The notes: generated from the sequence alone by a model not told the origin. Shown: positions 11,119 through 23,415, counted from the stretch's first letter. The stretch: 64,000 nt of DNA from Gonium pectorale (GCA_001584585.1 LSYV01000044.1:283406-347405), one strand, 5' to 3'. Translations and numbers: made by a program.

Positions 11119-12803
11119 CTGTGGAAAGGTTACAGGCGGAGAGGCGAGAAAGGGCGCAGACAGCGGGAGGGGACATGCAGCCCTCCCGTGATGAGAACCA
11201 CCGAAACCCTGCCCTAACTACAGTGCACCACGGCGGCCAAGACCAAACACCGACGGCACACACAAGAAGAGAAGGAACCCTGCACCTAAAGACCACAGAA
11301 CAGGAAGGCAGAAAGACGAAAAGAAAGGAAAGGAGACGCTGACCACCAGGACAAGAGAGAAACAGACCGAAAGGACCCGTGGAGCACAGGCAGCAAACCA
11401 CCCCCCTCCCCTAGCAGAAGCCCGCAACCCGAACCCGAACCCCCCCCTGCGACTCGCCGAAAACGGAGAGGCAGACGGCACCTGCCCCAAACAAGGGCAC
11501 CGAACCTTAAAGCAACCAGAGACGCAACGCTCCGGCGGTGCGTGCGCCGCCTCGTGCCCGTACGGCCCATAGGTGCGCTGCCGCTGTACCGAAACCGAGT
11601 CCTCATCTTCGCTGGAAACCAAATCCAGCGCCTCCGCGGTGTCCGCTAAGGCTGCTAAGGGGAGTGAGGCGGCAGAGGCAGCAAGGGCATGCATCATGAT
11701 GCGAACTGAATATGGTCAGTAAGTACGCCATCAGCCCCCCTGCCATCAGCCTTTACGGTGCGTGTACGGGTTGAGTCCATACCATGACCTACTTCTTATG
11801 CTTTGGGCTGAATCCTTGCTATCCGACCATTTGCAGGGGCACCCGTTGTGTACCCTCCTCTCCCACGTCCCACCCCTGCCCCTTCCAAGCCCCCGGAATC
11901 CCCCCGCCTACGGAACCCGTCCCCTGCCTCAAACCGCCCCACGTACCTGCCAACTCCCACAGCCCCTGCCCGTTCCCGGCTGCCTCCTATACCTGCCCCG
12001 GCTCTGGCAGGCCATTGGTGGTTTCATGCGCCGGCATGGGGCATCAATCCCCGTTACCGTACAATACGCGGGAGTACGACTTCGGATACAAAATGCTGCA
12101 CGCGCGCAGCCCGGCGCGGCTCGCCACGCGCCCGGCCAGACCCGATCGTGCCGCTGGTCGCGCGAATTCATTGAAGCACTCTGGGTGTTCCCCCCGGGCA
12201 ACAGCTCGGAACCATTTGATGGTACAATCATAGAGTTATGCACACGTCCGTGTCCCAGAGTGCGTTTCCCGTCCACGCAACGAAAGCGCGCTGCACGCAC
12301 GCGCACGGGTCAGGGGGCCAGAGAGCACGATAGGAGCCGAGGATCCCGGGGCGGCGCCGCGGCACCCCAGCCACCTCGGCCGCTCCGACCCCCGCCCTCC
12401 CGCCGCCCCGGCCTCGAGCGCAGTGTTCCCGAGACAAAAATGCTCCCGACCGCTGCGCAGCACAGCACAGCACAGCACAGCACAAACCCGTGCGGCAGCA
12501 GAGCGTGCGTCGTGCGACCACTGTGCGTGCGACTCCGGACCGGGCCTGCTCCGTCCCGCCTCCCTCCCCTGCAGGCACAGATACAGATTGCAGGCTCCCC
12601 ACAGACGAGATGCGCGGACGCCACGGCAGCCGCATCCCACGCCTGTGACTGCTGCTGCAGGGAGGCAGCCCGTCAGGCCGTATCCGAGGCCTCACACCTC
12701 CGCCTGTTGCCTGCACCCAACCGCCAACCAACCTCCCAACCGCACCAACCGACAACCTCCGCCGGTGCGGCGCCCGCGGCAACACACACACTCGCGTGTG
12801 CGC
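11119..12803. other. Intergenic region next to the gap, no gene supported
   Basis: From 11119 to about 11400 the plus strand is unusually purine-rich and strongly strand-asymmetric compared with its neighbours. A minus-strand frame of 159 codons from 11697 (starting MMHALAASAASLPL, with an SSEDEDS stretch) could be a first exon but cannot be tied to a gene. From 11.7 to 12.8 kb I see only the CACAG repeat and the 3' flank of the argJ-type gene. Confidence 0.4.
12463..12485. repeat. (CACAG)n microsatellite
   Basis: CACAG is repeated four to five times in tandem downstream of the argJ-type gene. Confidence 0.9.
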
Positions 12804-15800
12804 CTAGGTGGTGTACTCGGCGTTGATCTTGACGTAGTCGTACGACAGGTCGCAGCCCCAGGCCATGCCCTTGCCGGGCCCCTTGCCGACGGTCACGAAG
12901 ATCTGCGCGGCGCCGGGGCACACGCGAGGACACGGAAGGGTCAGCAACACGCCGCAACAGGCGACCGAGGGACCCACGACTCCACACGTTTCCTTTTCAA
13001 GACGACTCCACACGAGGATACGACCGCGTAGATGATTGCACGAGCGGGGCGATTACACGGTGCGATAAGCAACTATGCAAAGAGCGCACGTGCCCGAGCC
13101 TCGAGGCGCGTCGCCTCCCCTTTCCCCAGCAGCCCCTACACCCCAAGGGAGCACAACATCGGGGCGATCCCACAGCCGCCAACAGTACCGTACCTGTACG
13201 GTGCCGTGTACGGCGCAGGTGTCCTTGAGGTACTTGTTGGCGGCGGCCTTGTCGAAGGGGAGGGGCTGGCCGTCCTTCATGAGCGTCATGGAGCCCATGC
13301 GCACGCCCAGCTCCGCCTGGTCAAACTGGATGCCTGCGCCGGTACGGGAATGGGGAGGCGGGGGGACCCGAGGTGGTTACGACCGCCTGCTGTCATACGT
13401 ATCCGGGGTATCAACACCCGCGTACCCACACCCGCCCACGCGCCCAACCCGTACGCACACCCACCCACCCGAGTAGCCGGCGGCGGCCGCGATGCGTCCC
13501 CAGTTGGGGTCGTGTCCGAAGATGGCCGACTTGGCGAGCGAGGAGCCCGCCACGGAGCGCGCAATGACGCGGGCGTCGGCGTCGCTGGCCGCCCCCGTCA
13601 CCTCGATCTCCACCAGGCACGTCGCGCCCTCGCCGTCCCAAGCAATCGACTTGGCCAGGCCCTGCGTGTGTGTGCGTGTGTGATGTACGCGTGTGTGTGC
13701 GTGTGTGTGTGGATAATACATCGGTAACGCGCCGGGCAGTCGGCGCGGGGTCGGAGGACTGGAAGGCGCTCCCCGCCCCCGCCCCCGCACCCGCCTCCCC
13801 ACCCACTAGCGGCATCCGGCAGCAACTGGCCCCCGCCCCGCCCCCGCGCCGGCCCCTTCCCGCGGCGCCCCCCTCCCGCCGCCGGCGCACCTGCATGAGG
13901 GCCGTCACGGCGCTCTCGAGCAGCTTGGCGTCCGCCGAGGCGGGGTCGGTGATGGTGGGGTTGCCGGCGGCGCCGCTGGCCAGACCGATGACGCAGTCGT
14001 TGGTGGAGGTGTCGCCGTCCACCGTGATCTGGTCACAAGGGAGATCGGGTTGGAAGACACAGATCAGTTTGAGCGCACGGTTAACCTGATCTGGCCTGAT
14101 CTGGTCCGATATGATGGGGTTGGGGGTGGCGCCGGTAGAGACAACAGGCAAGGCGGAGGGGGGGGGGCAGCCGATACGGTTGGGTAAAGCGGCGCGGGCA
14201 GCGCCAGTCCGAGCACAGGTGCGTTGGGTCGACATGTCGGCTCTCATTAAAGCCACATCCCCCTCTCAACACACACTGGCCAGCCCACGACAGGGTGGGG
14301 AGACGGGGCCAGGGCATAAACACCCACGCGCCGCCCCGCACATGCCCGCCAACAAACTGCACCACGTGACGCGCCCCACACAGACCACAGACAGACGGCC
14401 AACCCACACATACGCTCCTCGCATCACATTCAGTCTTCACCCCTCCCCCTTCCGTCCCCTAGTGACCGCGCCCCATGCTTCCGTCACCCCCCTCCCCCCC
14501 CCCGCCTCCCCCCTCCCGCGACTCGGTGTCCACGACGCCGCCCGTCTCCCTTCTTCTTTCCCCCTCCTGCTCAGCGGCCCCCCAAAAAACAATACCCAAA
14601 CACGTACACGCACAATCTTCCTCCCTCACCGAGTTGAACGACGCCACCGACGCGCGCTTCACAATGCCGTTCCACACGTCGGGGGCCACCGCTGCGTCGC
14701 AGGTGACCACGCCCAGCATGGTGGCCATGTTGGGGTGGATCATGCCGCTACCTTTGCACATGCCGCCCACCGCCACGCTGGCGCCGCTGCTCAGCGTCAC
14801 CCGCAGAGCCGCCTCCTTGCTGACCAGGTCTGGGCGGGCAGGCGGGGGTTGAAGGGCTTGGTTTAGTGTGGTGTGGAGTGAGTTGGGTCGGGTAGGCTCT
14901 CGGGTGATCCGGGGGGAGGGGGGGAAGAGGGGCTTGGCATGGGCGGGTGGGCGGGGTGTATTGTCCTCCATTTCGGAGATGAGGCTTCTCCGTCGATCTG
15001 AGCTCTCTGACCGGCAAGCCCGTCCCCCGCGCGCCCCACCACCCCCGCCCGGCAGCCCACCGGTGGTTGTGATGGCGACGGCGGCGCGGTGGGCGTCCTC
15101 CGTGGAGGCCCCCAGCGTGGGCACGATCTCGGGGATGGCGGGAATGAAGGCCTCCATCTTCATACGCCGGCCAATCACACCTTCGGGTAGCGGCGGGGGA
15201 CAACGATGGGGGGGGCGGTGTTTGTAGGGGGTGGGCGATGATGGCGAGTCAAGGCGCGCTGAGGGAGGGGCTGGGGTTAGTGTGTTGAGCCGGGTCGTGC
15301 GGAACGCCCCAGACGCTCTCCATCCTCACGCCTTTTTCACTTTGCCCCAGATTCCCTACTCTGTCGCCCGCCGGCCTGCCGGCCACTTGGTATGATCACG
15401 GCACTACGCGACACCCGTGAACGCGTCAATACGCGACACCCGTGAACGCGTCAGCCTCACGCCCCAGCCAAGTAACCCCGCCCCGCCCCATCCCGCTACG
15501 CGCGCTCCCCCTCCACAAACCCGCCCCGCCCCACCCCGCTCCGCCCGTGCCCTCTCTCCACAAACCCGCCCCGCCCCCACTCGCCCCGCCAGGTCCTTTC
15601 CTCCCCCATACACGCATACACGCATACACACACAACCCCCGCCTCGCCCCACCGGTAGACTGCAGCAACACCATGTCGGGGGAGGTGCCCAGGGCGGCCG
15701 CCAGCGCCTTGGCGCACGTGATGGAGTCCTCGTAGCCCTGCGGGGCCGTGGGTTTGGGGGGTGGGGGTGGAGGGTTGAGGGGTGAGTTTTGAGGACACAA

Positions 15801-18040
15801 GTCTGCGCGCAGGCCTGCAGCAGCCGCCACCCTGCCCGCATGGGCCCCCGACCGCCTTATCGCACACTGCCATTCGATGCGCGATTCGTTCCTCTGCTCC
15901 CATGGGGGGGGGGGTGCGGGCGCCGCCCCAACGGCGCGACGGGCCACCCACCAGCAAAAGCCCCCCGATCTGTCCCGCTTCGGCCCACCGCGCCCCGAGA
16001 AGCAATCAGGGGAGGGCGCCGAGCAGCCCGCAAGAGAGCCCGCCCGCCCGCGCCCCTCCCAACGGTGCCTGCCCACCCCCAACGCCCGTCGCCCGTCCGC
16101 CCGCTCGCCCTGACCGGACTGACAACTCGTCATCGGTGGGCGCCGGTGGGCACCGGTGCCGGTGCCCATGCCAGGCGCAGTCATGCGTCTCGGCCTGCAC
16201 ACCCTCCCCCAGGGCCAGGCCCCAGCCCGCGCCCGCCCGCCCCGCCGTGGCCCCCCGCTTGCCGCCCCCGCCCCTGCCCGCCCCTCTCCGACTCCATGCC
16301 CCCCCGACTGTCACTGCGACTCAGCGCCCCCCGTCCGCGCTCCCGCCCGCCCGCCGCCCACGCCCCTCCCGCACACGCCCACCGGCTGCCGAGCAACGCC
16401 CGGGAGCCCCCCTCCCGCCCCCCTTGCCATTGCATGGGTGGCAGAACCCCTCCCCCGGCACCATGCCCCGGGCCTGGGGCTCCGGCCCCGTGGCCCGTCG
16501 AGCCGCCCGTCCCCTGGGCTCCCCCGTGCGCCGCCCTGTCCCCCCCGCCCCTCTCCGGAATTGCCCTGACCGCTCCCCGTCCCGCCCCGTCGCGCGCCCC
16601 CCCGCAGGCCCCTTCCCCCTCCCCGCACCTGGGTGCCCGTGGCGGCGTTGGCCTGGCCGGCGTTGGTCATCACCTGCACGGGGTTGAGGGCGGGGAGACG
16701 GTGGGGTGAGGGTTTAGAAGGGGAGGGGTGGTCGGGGGTCCTTCGAGGTGCGGGCGCGCAGTCCGCGCAGGCGTCATAGGCTTAGGTTGGAGTCGCACGA
16801 ACGGCGGCCCGCCTCCCCCAGGCCCCGCCTCCCTGACCCCCCCCTTCAAGCGGATCGGGTGACGCAGCCGCGCAACGCTCCGGCGCGACACCCACCGCGC
16901 GTACGACGCTCGTACGGGACAGCACGTCCTTGCAGTACAGCACGGGAGCGGCGCACATAACGTTTTGGGTGAAGGTGCCGGCGGCGGTGGCGGGCTCGTC
17001 CGCGACCACGAGGGCAAGGTCGGCCTTGCGGCCGCTGGCGCGCAGGCCGGCGTATACGCCTGTGTGTGCATGGGGGATGGGGGATGGGGATGGGTCGGGG
17101 GCGATGAGTGAGTGTGTATGGGCACAGGTGGGAGGGCGAGGCGTGTCATGTGCATGCATGCGACGGCCGTGCAATTCTTGGCACAAGCGGCTGTCGGCTG
17201 CCATCCCTGGGGGGTTTGGGAGGGCTTGTGCGTATTTGCATGTGCCTCTATTGTACGTGAGGCACGTGGCGGTGTTGTATGCCACGAACGTCGTACATGT
17301 CGTACGGCGGGCCGCTCGGGCTGCATGCCTCAGCGTCCACGCCTCAGCTGGAGGCGCTTCTTCTCGTCATGTGTGTCAGATCAAGCGTCCACAGGTCAGA
17401 GCCTCTGCCAAAGTCGGGCTGCCGCCGAGGATGGCAGTCTTGGCTGACCTAGGCAGAGGCTCTGACCTATGGCCGTGTGGTATTACACAATAGACAAGGA
17501 GGAACGCCTACGGCTGAACGCGTGGCCTCCAAGGCAGGCAGCTTGAGCGACCGAGGGGGTGCCGACGGCGGTGAGCCATGGGAAGGGGTATAAGCGGGGT
17601 GCAGGTAACAAGGGTCACTGCGTTGCAGGTTTTGACACACACACGGGGTTACAGGAGCTTGCAGCTATCTGTTCCACGGCACTAGATCATGGGGACATGT
17701 CTCGTGCCGGCATGTCTCGTGCCCCCCCACACGCAAGCCCAAGGGATATGCCTTCATGCGCATGCCGATACCAGCAACCACGCAAGGATTGCATCCCTCA
17801 GCAGCAGCCCTAGACACGCAAGACGCTAGAGAAAGCCCTCCGGAATGGGTCGCTCCCGAGCCGGCACGCAAACGTCTTGATCACATCAATAGCATCCTCC
17901 TGATCACCTGTAGCCTTGAAGCCTTTAGCGGCACACACGCCGCCCTCCACCTTGCTCCATGGGCCGTCCGGAATCAGGTCCGGGGCTGCCGGGATCAGGT
18001 ATGACTCCTTTTCCAATGAAATGGCACGCAGCACGCCAGC
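12804..18040 (-). CDS. argJ: Glutamate N-acetyltransferase / ornithine acetyltransferase (ArgJ family)
   Basis: Ten exons on the minus strand: 17908..18040, 16896..17059, 16629..16673, 15653..15737, 15061..15180, 14630..14829, 13891..14028, 13469..13661, 13194..13333 and 12804..12902. All joins keep phase, giving 438 codons plus stop, close to normal ArgJ length. Signatures are [43 protein letters not shown] (ATML is the autocleavage site; its Thr, near modelled residue 219, becomes the beta-subunit nucleophile), [18 protein letters not shown] and the C-terminal NAEYTT. The family transfers acetyl from N-acetylornithine to glutamate in the cyclic arginine pathway, normally in the plastid in plants and algae. 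The first coding exon with start codon and transit peptide lies above 18040 and is unresolved; one candidate is an Arg/Ser/Ala-rich frame starting near 18240. Introns hold GT/CA runs, a 25-bp tandem duplication and a hairpin. Confidence 0.96.
15405..15453. repeat. 25-bp tandem duplication in argJ intron
   Basis: The unit TACGCGACACCCGTGAACG.. occurs twice back to back (15405-15429 and 15430-15453). Just downstream are imperfect repeats of CCACAAACCCGCCCCGCCCC. Confidence 0.9.
17393..17468. other. Intronic perfect 17-bp inverted repeat (hairpin)
   Basis: AGGTCAGAGCCTCTGCC at 17393-17409 is exactly complementary to 17452-17468. The 42-nt loop holds further partial pairing (CCAAAGTC..GCTGCC against GGCAGTCTTGG). 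It lies in the largest argJ intron. It could be a small-RNA precursor, a short foldback transposon remnant or chance; nothing here shows transcription as a separate RNA. Confidence 0.6.
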
Positions 18041-20352
18041 CTGTGGTCATTGGAGGTCCAGGTCGATGAGAGCCGAGAGCACGTGCTGCCGATGGCTTGC
18101 GTGCGTGGCTTGCAGCTTCGCACCTTGCGGGGCGCGACCTTGATCGCAGCATTCCTGTACGCCTGTGCGCGGCCTGCGCACGGTCACGTCGACAGCTCTG
18201 AGCCACCACGATACGTCGCAACGCGGCACTATTCATTCTCACCGAAGCCCACTGCCCGCTGCTGCGCCAACATTTTTCGCCCGTCACTCGCTGTTGTGCA
18301 CACGCAGAGCGTGCTGGCGAAGCAGCGACCCGAGTCAGCACACCAAGTACGGTTTGTACGCTGTGGACTCTATGGGCGCACAATCGACCTCGAATAGAGT
18401 AGTTTGGGGCCAATTGGTTAGCTGCGGTTGGGATGGCCGGCGTTCAGGGTGCGATGCAGTGCTCTATGCTCTGTTTCACTACTGCTGTCCCAGCTGCGCG
18501 CGCACTGATAGCAGACATTAGGTTCAAACGATTCGTATCAACCGGGAAGGCCTTCGGCGCACAGCGGTCTCTAGGGTTTCTGGCTGGCCCACGGGACACT
18601 CTGGTGGAGGAGCGCAGTCAACCATCAAGAACGACCATTCGAGCGAGGTAACAACGATACCCTTGTTAGCTGTCCCGTCCAGGACCGGGGTTTGGGTGCG
18701 TCTGCTCGTTTGCCTCGCTCGCTTGCCTTCTTCTGCACCGCCCGCCCGCCCTGCTGGAAACATCGCGCCTTTGGGTGCGAATGTCCGTAGAGGTGTGGTG
18801 TGGCTCCCCAATTGCAGTGTTCCTTACTGGCGATCTAACATAAAACCCAAGCCGGGCCCAGCACCCCCTTGCCGTAAGCGTGCGTACGACGATGTCAAGG
18901 ACGCATATGTGAAGGAGCAGGAAATGTAGCCAGCCAGAAATGTACCTTACAGCATATGTACACATACGGCGCCACGTACGGACTGCACAAACACAATAGC
19001 AATCCACCGCCGCACGCAGGCGCGTTCTTAAGACTCGCACCCCGCTAGGTAGCGGAGCGCTTTGGGCAAAAGAGCACGGCGATAACACGACAACCCCTTG
19101 CTCGCACGCCGTAGCTTGAAACTGCAGCCGCCATCGCACACGGCTGTCACCGCTGCCTCAATCTGCGGGTCCACGGACACCTGCAGAGCCTGCAGCTTTT
19201 CTCTGGGACTCTCCTGCCTGCCGACCTAAAAGACCACCACTGGCAAAGACGCGCGAGACAAGAGGTCACCTGTCGCATATCATCGCACGTCACCAACACT
19301 TGATCAACGACCGCAACAGCAAAGGGCAATCATACCTTGCCATGTTATAACGTGCAAAACACGCCAGTGGCACAAGGGCCATTCCGCGCCAAAACTGCCG
19401 ACCCCGAAGCGACAAAGCGGGACCACAACGCGACTACGCACGGTTCGCCTCTGCCCCGCCCAGTCCCGTACCACGTCCTCACGGAGTGTTGCCTCCGGGC
19501 AGCATGCCCCAGGCCATATGCCCAGAGCGGCATGCCCCCGCAGCTGCGCCCACCCCGTCTAACCCAACTGACGGCCTGGCAAACAACACAACTACCAGCT
19601 TACCAACACCAAAATTGGGACATGATCAATACTCGCCAGGTTTCAACCGATTCACAGGTCCAGGATCCACATACGGCCAGAATCTGCATTCGGCCGCTGC
19701 TAGGTATGCGGCCCGGGACGGTGACCTGGGAGCAGCCCTGAGGTTGCGGACCACGCTCTCTCGCAGGCATGCAAAACACAGGTACACTCGAGGGAAACCA
19801 CGCTAACCATGCTATCGACATAACATCGACATCTTGACAAAAAAAAGGTTCACGTCGCGTTGCGCAAACTGCGCACGGCGCAAGAGCGCCCAGCGAGCGA
19901 ATGACAGCGGCGGTGCCGCCGCCGATATAATGAAAGTTTTGGAGAGGAGGAGACGCACGCAAGGGCCCTCAGCTCCGCAACCGCCGGTGCGCCGAGGGCT
20001 GCCGAACGGCGTCCCCTCTGGGACTCTGGTTCTTATTCTGTGTGAATTATGGTTTCCCATTCATAGTTCTTCACGGCGATGAGACAGGCAAGGTGCCAAG
20101 CTCGCCATCGCAGGTCGCGTGGGATTTAATGCACTCATACTTGAGTCACGGCTCCAAGGGTCTTCAACACCAAAACTGGAGCATGTCGTAGCACCACAAC
20201 ACGCATGACTAGCGGTATGCTAAAACGCACGTGCGAGCTGGCTCGCGCAAAAGCCAGAAGCCGGATCGCAGTCTACAGTACACGCCGCCCAGTGGCGGCC
20301 GGGCCTCGGTTCCCCGCCAGACCCCGGCCCGCCGCCACCCGGATAACCCTCA
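18041..20352. other. Intergenic region, no gene supported
   Basis: The region must contain the argJ 5' exon and promoter near 18.05-18.5 kb. Beyond that I recognise only dispersed-repeat copy B (18665-18814). No frame has conserved motifs or splice-consistent extension. Confidence 0.45.
18665..18814 (+). repeat. Dispersed repeat, copy B
   Basis: About 150 bp matching the reverse complement of 5039-5194, with the family core CTGGAAACATCGCGCC..TTGGGTG..TGTCCGTAGAGG. Differences from copy A are small indels and point changes, so the copies are related but not recent. Confidence 0.8.
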
Positions 20353-21216
20353 CTAAGCCCACAGCGCTCCCGCGGCAGCCACCGCCGTCGCCGTGCCTGC
20401 CTCGACGCCCACATCCTGCCTCCAAGGAGCGCGCGCATCAGCCAACTCGCGCGCCTCACCCCGCCGCCCCAGCGACGCGTACCACGCCGCCGTCGCCGCC
20501 GCCGCCACCGCCGCCGCCGCGCCGCCCACCTGCGCCTCGAACCAGCCGTTGCGCCGCACGCGCACGTCCAGCGCCTGCCGCATGCGCCACGGCGGCGACA
20601 GCGACCACGTGTCCACGACGCCGTACACCGGGTACCCGCCGTACAGGAGCATGGCGGGGCAGGCCTCCAGCACGCCGCCGGCGCTTCCGGCGGCGGCGGA
20701 AGCAAACGTCGCCAGCGCCACGTCGGCGCCGTACGCGTGCGACACGGCGGTCAGGTGGGCCGTGGCGGCGGCGCGGCGGCCGGTTGTTAGGGGGCAGCGG
20801 AAGCGCGAGAGGGCGCCGGCGTCAGCGGCGGCGCGCGCCCGGGTTGAGTACCCGGCGGCCAGGGGCACAAACGTAAAGATGCACTGTCCTGAGTCGCCGG
20901 CGCCGTCGGCACCCACAAGGGTCAGGATGGCAGGCCCGTGGGTCGCCCAGCCCTTGGGCGAGGTGAAAAATGTAACGTGCAGTTTGCCGGACTCGAACGC
21001 CCGATCGACGTCCGCCCAGTAGTCAGCGACGGAGGTCGTGACGTGCAGGTGGCTGGGCAAGTAGGCCGCGTCCGTGGCCGGCGCCAGGGACGAAGGGGAG
21101 GGGACGGAGGAGGCGGGGACGGAGGAGGAGGGGCCGGGCGGGACTGAGCAGGCAGCTGCGCCGCGTAGGGCTGGGAAGATCGACCCCTGGTATGGAGCGG
21201 TAGCAGCGGCGGATGC
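20353..21216 (-). CDS. Unrecognised protein, last exon
   Basis: An open minus-strand exon of 864 nt (287 codons plus stop) begins after a good acceptor (CTAACAG) at 21217. It starts with a Ser/Pro/Ala linker, then a more ordered segment: TDAAYLPSHLHVTTSVADYW, FESGKLHVTFFTSPKGW, HGPAILTLVG, CIFTFVPLAAGYSTRARA, YGADVALATFASAAAG. The end is Ala-rich. The segment has varied composition and G/C third positions, so it looks genuinely coding. I do not recognise the family. The 5' exon(s) are unresolved; a frame starting with ATG at 21404 is a candidate, but no donor in matching phase is obvious. Confidence 0.55.
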   Translation of the reverse strand, partial: ASAAATAPYQGSIFPALRGAAACSVPPGPSSSVPASSVPSPSSLAPATDAAYLPSHLHVTTSVADYWADVDRAFESGKLHVTFFTSPKGWATHGPAILTLVGADGAGDSGQCIFTFVPLAAGYSTRARAAADAGALSRFRCPLTTGRRAAATAHLTAVSHAYGADVALATFASAAAGSAGGVLEACPAMLLYGGYPVYGVVDTWSLSPPWRMRQALDVRVRRNGWFEAQVGGAAAAVAAAATAAWYASLGRRGEARELADARAPWRQDVGVEAGTATAVAAAGALWA

Positions 21217-22116
21217 CTGTTAGCAGACGGGAGAGGAGGGGCAGAGCAAGGTCGGGACGTAGAAAAGGCAGCGACGCAGGCGTGGGGCAGACGCTTGTTA
21301 TATGAACATTTTGCTGCTTCGAGAATTCTTCTTAACCTCGGGTCGCGGGGTGCATCGGCCACCAGTAAGGGTTGCGGAGTGGCAGTCCAGCGACCGGCTT
21401 TCACACTCAGGGGACACGGGGCTCAACATCGTTCTCTTGCACCGCCCTCCCTCACCTTGCCACAACGCGACCACGCCGTGGAAGCGCTCACGCTCTCGCG
21501 AGGCGGCTGTGAAAATGACTCCTGAAGGAGGCAAGTCACGGAAGCCGAGCACATCCCCGCGAGCATCGCCGCGGCAGCCACCCCCAGAGCGCTGTCCGCC
21601 AGCAGCGATAGCACAGCCTTCCGGAGCGATGCTTGACCATCGTTTTCGCTCAGCGGAAAGCGGTGCCCAGGCCGGAGCAGCGTGTTCGGCGCCTCCAAGA
21701 TGTGTTGGTGGTGACGGTGCTCTCGGGAGGTCATCACTTGCCGAACAGTCCTGGCGGCCACAATATGGCGACCGGGCACGAGGATTGGGAAATGTCCAGG
21801 ACTGGGGTGGATGCCGCTCGTCGTCAGCGGAAGCGCGGGGCCCAGCATTTTTCCTCTACTGTATTAGCGTCAGCAGATCCGCAAAGGACGCTGTAACTTA
21901 TGCGTTGAAAATAGTTTGTTGGTTCTTGCTTATCGTAAACATGGGGCGCGTCGTGAAGGTGCTGACGCGGCAACCAGTCACCGGTTCCCAAACTGCCATT
22001 TTGCAAGTTAGGAGCAGCAGATAAAGGTTGTCAGGAACTTTGCGATGGACCCACGTTCTGGGCCAGTGTGCCTGTTGGCCTAGATTCAGAATGGCAGTTC
22101 TCGGCCTCCTAGCCAG
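21217..22116. other. Intergenic region
   Basis: Probably contains the promoter and 5' exon(s) of the gene ending at 20353. No further gene can be supported before the left arm of the foldback element. Confidence 0.4.
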
Positions 22117-23415
22117 GAGCGACGCAGCTGCCCGTCCTCCTCCCACAGCATCCCCACAATCCCGCCAATGACAACAGCCCACTGATGTCCCAAGTGCTCC
22201 AGTGAGCGCGGGCTCCGCCGACGGCCTTGGAGCGGGTTTCGGGTTTCGACACGCACCCCCAACCCGCCGCACCAACAGCAGCTGCACCAGCTATCGCAGC
22301 TACAGCAGCAGGAGCCCCACCGAGGGGACGCTGGGCGGCCAGGTTAGCTCGCCTCTCGCCTTTCCCAAACCCACTTCACCGAGAGGAGGCGCGAGTTTGA
22401 TGACTCGGCACTGGAGAGCCGGTGAACACTGCCGCCCCGGCGACACCGGGTTAGTGCATTGCGGCGCCACGCCGCACCCCCGTCCCTGCGGGCTACCCTG
22501 CCTGTGGCTCTGTGCCTCCCGCCGCTCTCGTGCACGTAGCGGGCGCCGCCCGCCGCCAGTACCGCTGCCAGCTGTATGGACAGGGTCGCTGTGCAGCCTT
22601 GACATTGGCGGTGGGCGGCGCCGGCTGCGAGGAGGGCGCCGCGTTGACCACCTAAGTACTGTTGCCCTGAGTGCATGCAGGCTGCCGTGCCGCAGTAGTG
22701 TGGAAGTGGCGCAACAGCTGTGTCGCGACTCGCATGCTGACGGTTAAGTACCTCTGCAAGGAGGGCATGCAGGCGGCGATGTACGGAGGTCTGCGGCCGC
22801 TACGTGCACGAGAGCGGCGAGAGGGGCGGGACGACCGTCACATGTATTGCTCTGTACCCGCCGCCCTATTGGAAACGTCCCGCCGCCCTATTGGAAACGT
22901 CACGCCTTCGGGCGTGTATGGCCGTAGGGGCGGGCGCCCTGCAGGTTTCTCTTTTTTCGAAAGGCACAGAGCCACAGGCAGGGTAGCCCGCAGGGGCGTG
23001 GCGCCGCAATGCACTAACCCGGCGACACGTTGCAGGGGCGGCAGTGTTCACCGGCTCTCAAGTGCCGAGTCATCAAACCCGCGCCGCCTCCCGGTGCATT
23101 GGGTTTGGGAGTAGACGAGAGGCTAGCTGACCTTGCCGCCCAGCGTCCCCTTGGTGGGTCTGGGCCGCAGACATCCGGGCGGGGGCCACTGCTGCTGTAG
23201 CTGCTGTTGTTGCGGCGGGTTGCCAGCGCGGGTGCGTGTCGAAACCATAACCCCGCTTCGTGGCCGTCGCCGGCCGGCCCCCCACTCAGTGGAGCTCTGC
23301 CCTGAGCCACCAGTGGGCTGTCGTTATTGGCGGGTTTGTGGGGTAATATGGAACGGCTGTCGTTATTGGCGGGTTTGTGGGGACGCTGTGTGAGGAGGGC
23401 GGGCAGCTGCGTTGT
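22117..23415. mobile_element. Foldback element with about 400-bp inverted arms
   Basis: The left arm (about 22117-22535) and the right arm (about 22962-23415) are inverted copies with roughly 10-15 percent divergence and small indels. Matching landmarks are GACGCAGCTGCCCG, GGTTTCGACACGCACCC, GGGGACGCTGGGCGGC, TTTGATGACTCGGCACT, GAGCCGGTGAACACTGCC, GGTTAGTGCATTGCGGCGCC and CTACCCTGCCTGTGGCTC. The right arm has an extra duplicated unit TGTCGTTATTGGCGGG. The roughly 430-bp spacer contains dispersed-repeat copy C. No transposase frame is visible, so it would be a non-autonomous foldback transposon or an inverted local duplication. Target-site duplications were not identified. Confidence 0.75.
22824..22962 (+). 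repeat. Dispersed repeat, copy C, inside foldback spacer
   Basis: Shares about 125 bp with copy D (GGGGCGGGACGA..CCACATG.., then the core TTGGAAACGTCACGCCTTCGG and CTGCAGGTTTCTCTT). The 22-bp segment containing CGCCGCCCTATTGGAAACGT is directly duplicated in this copy. Confidence 0.75.

Noticed and set aside
11762..12826. 354-codon plus-strand frame
   Set aside because: Overlaps the last argJ exon on the opposite strand, contains the CACAG repeat read as AQHSTAQHS, and shows no conserved motif.
22202..22747. 181-codon plus frame
   Set aside because: Lies in the left arm and spacer of the foldback element and is not kept open in the right-arm copy.
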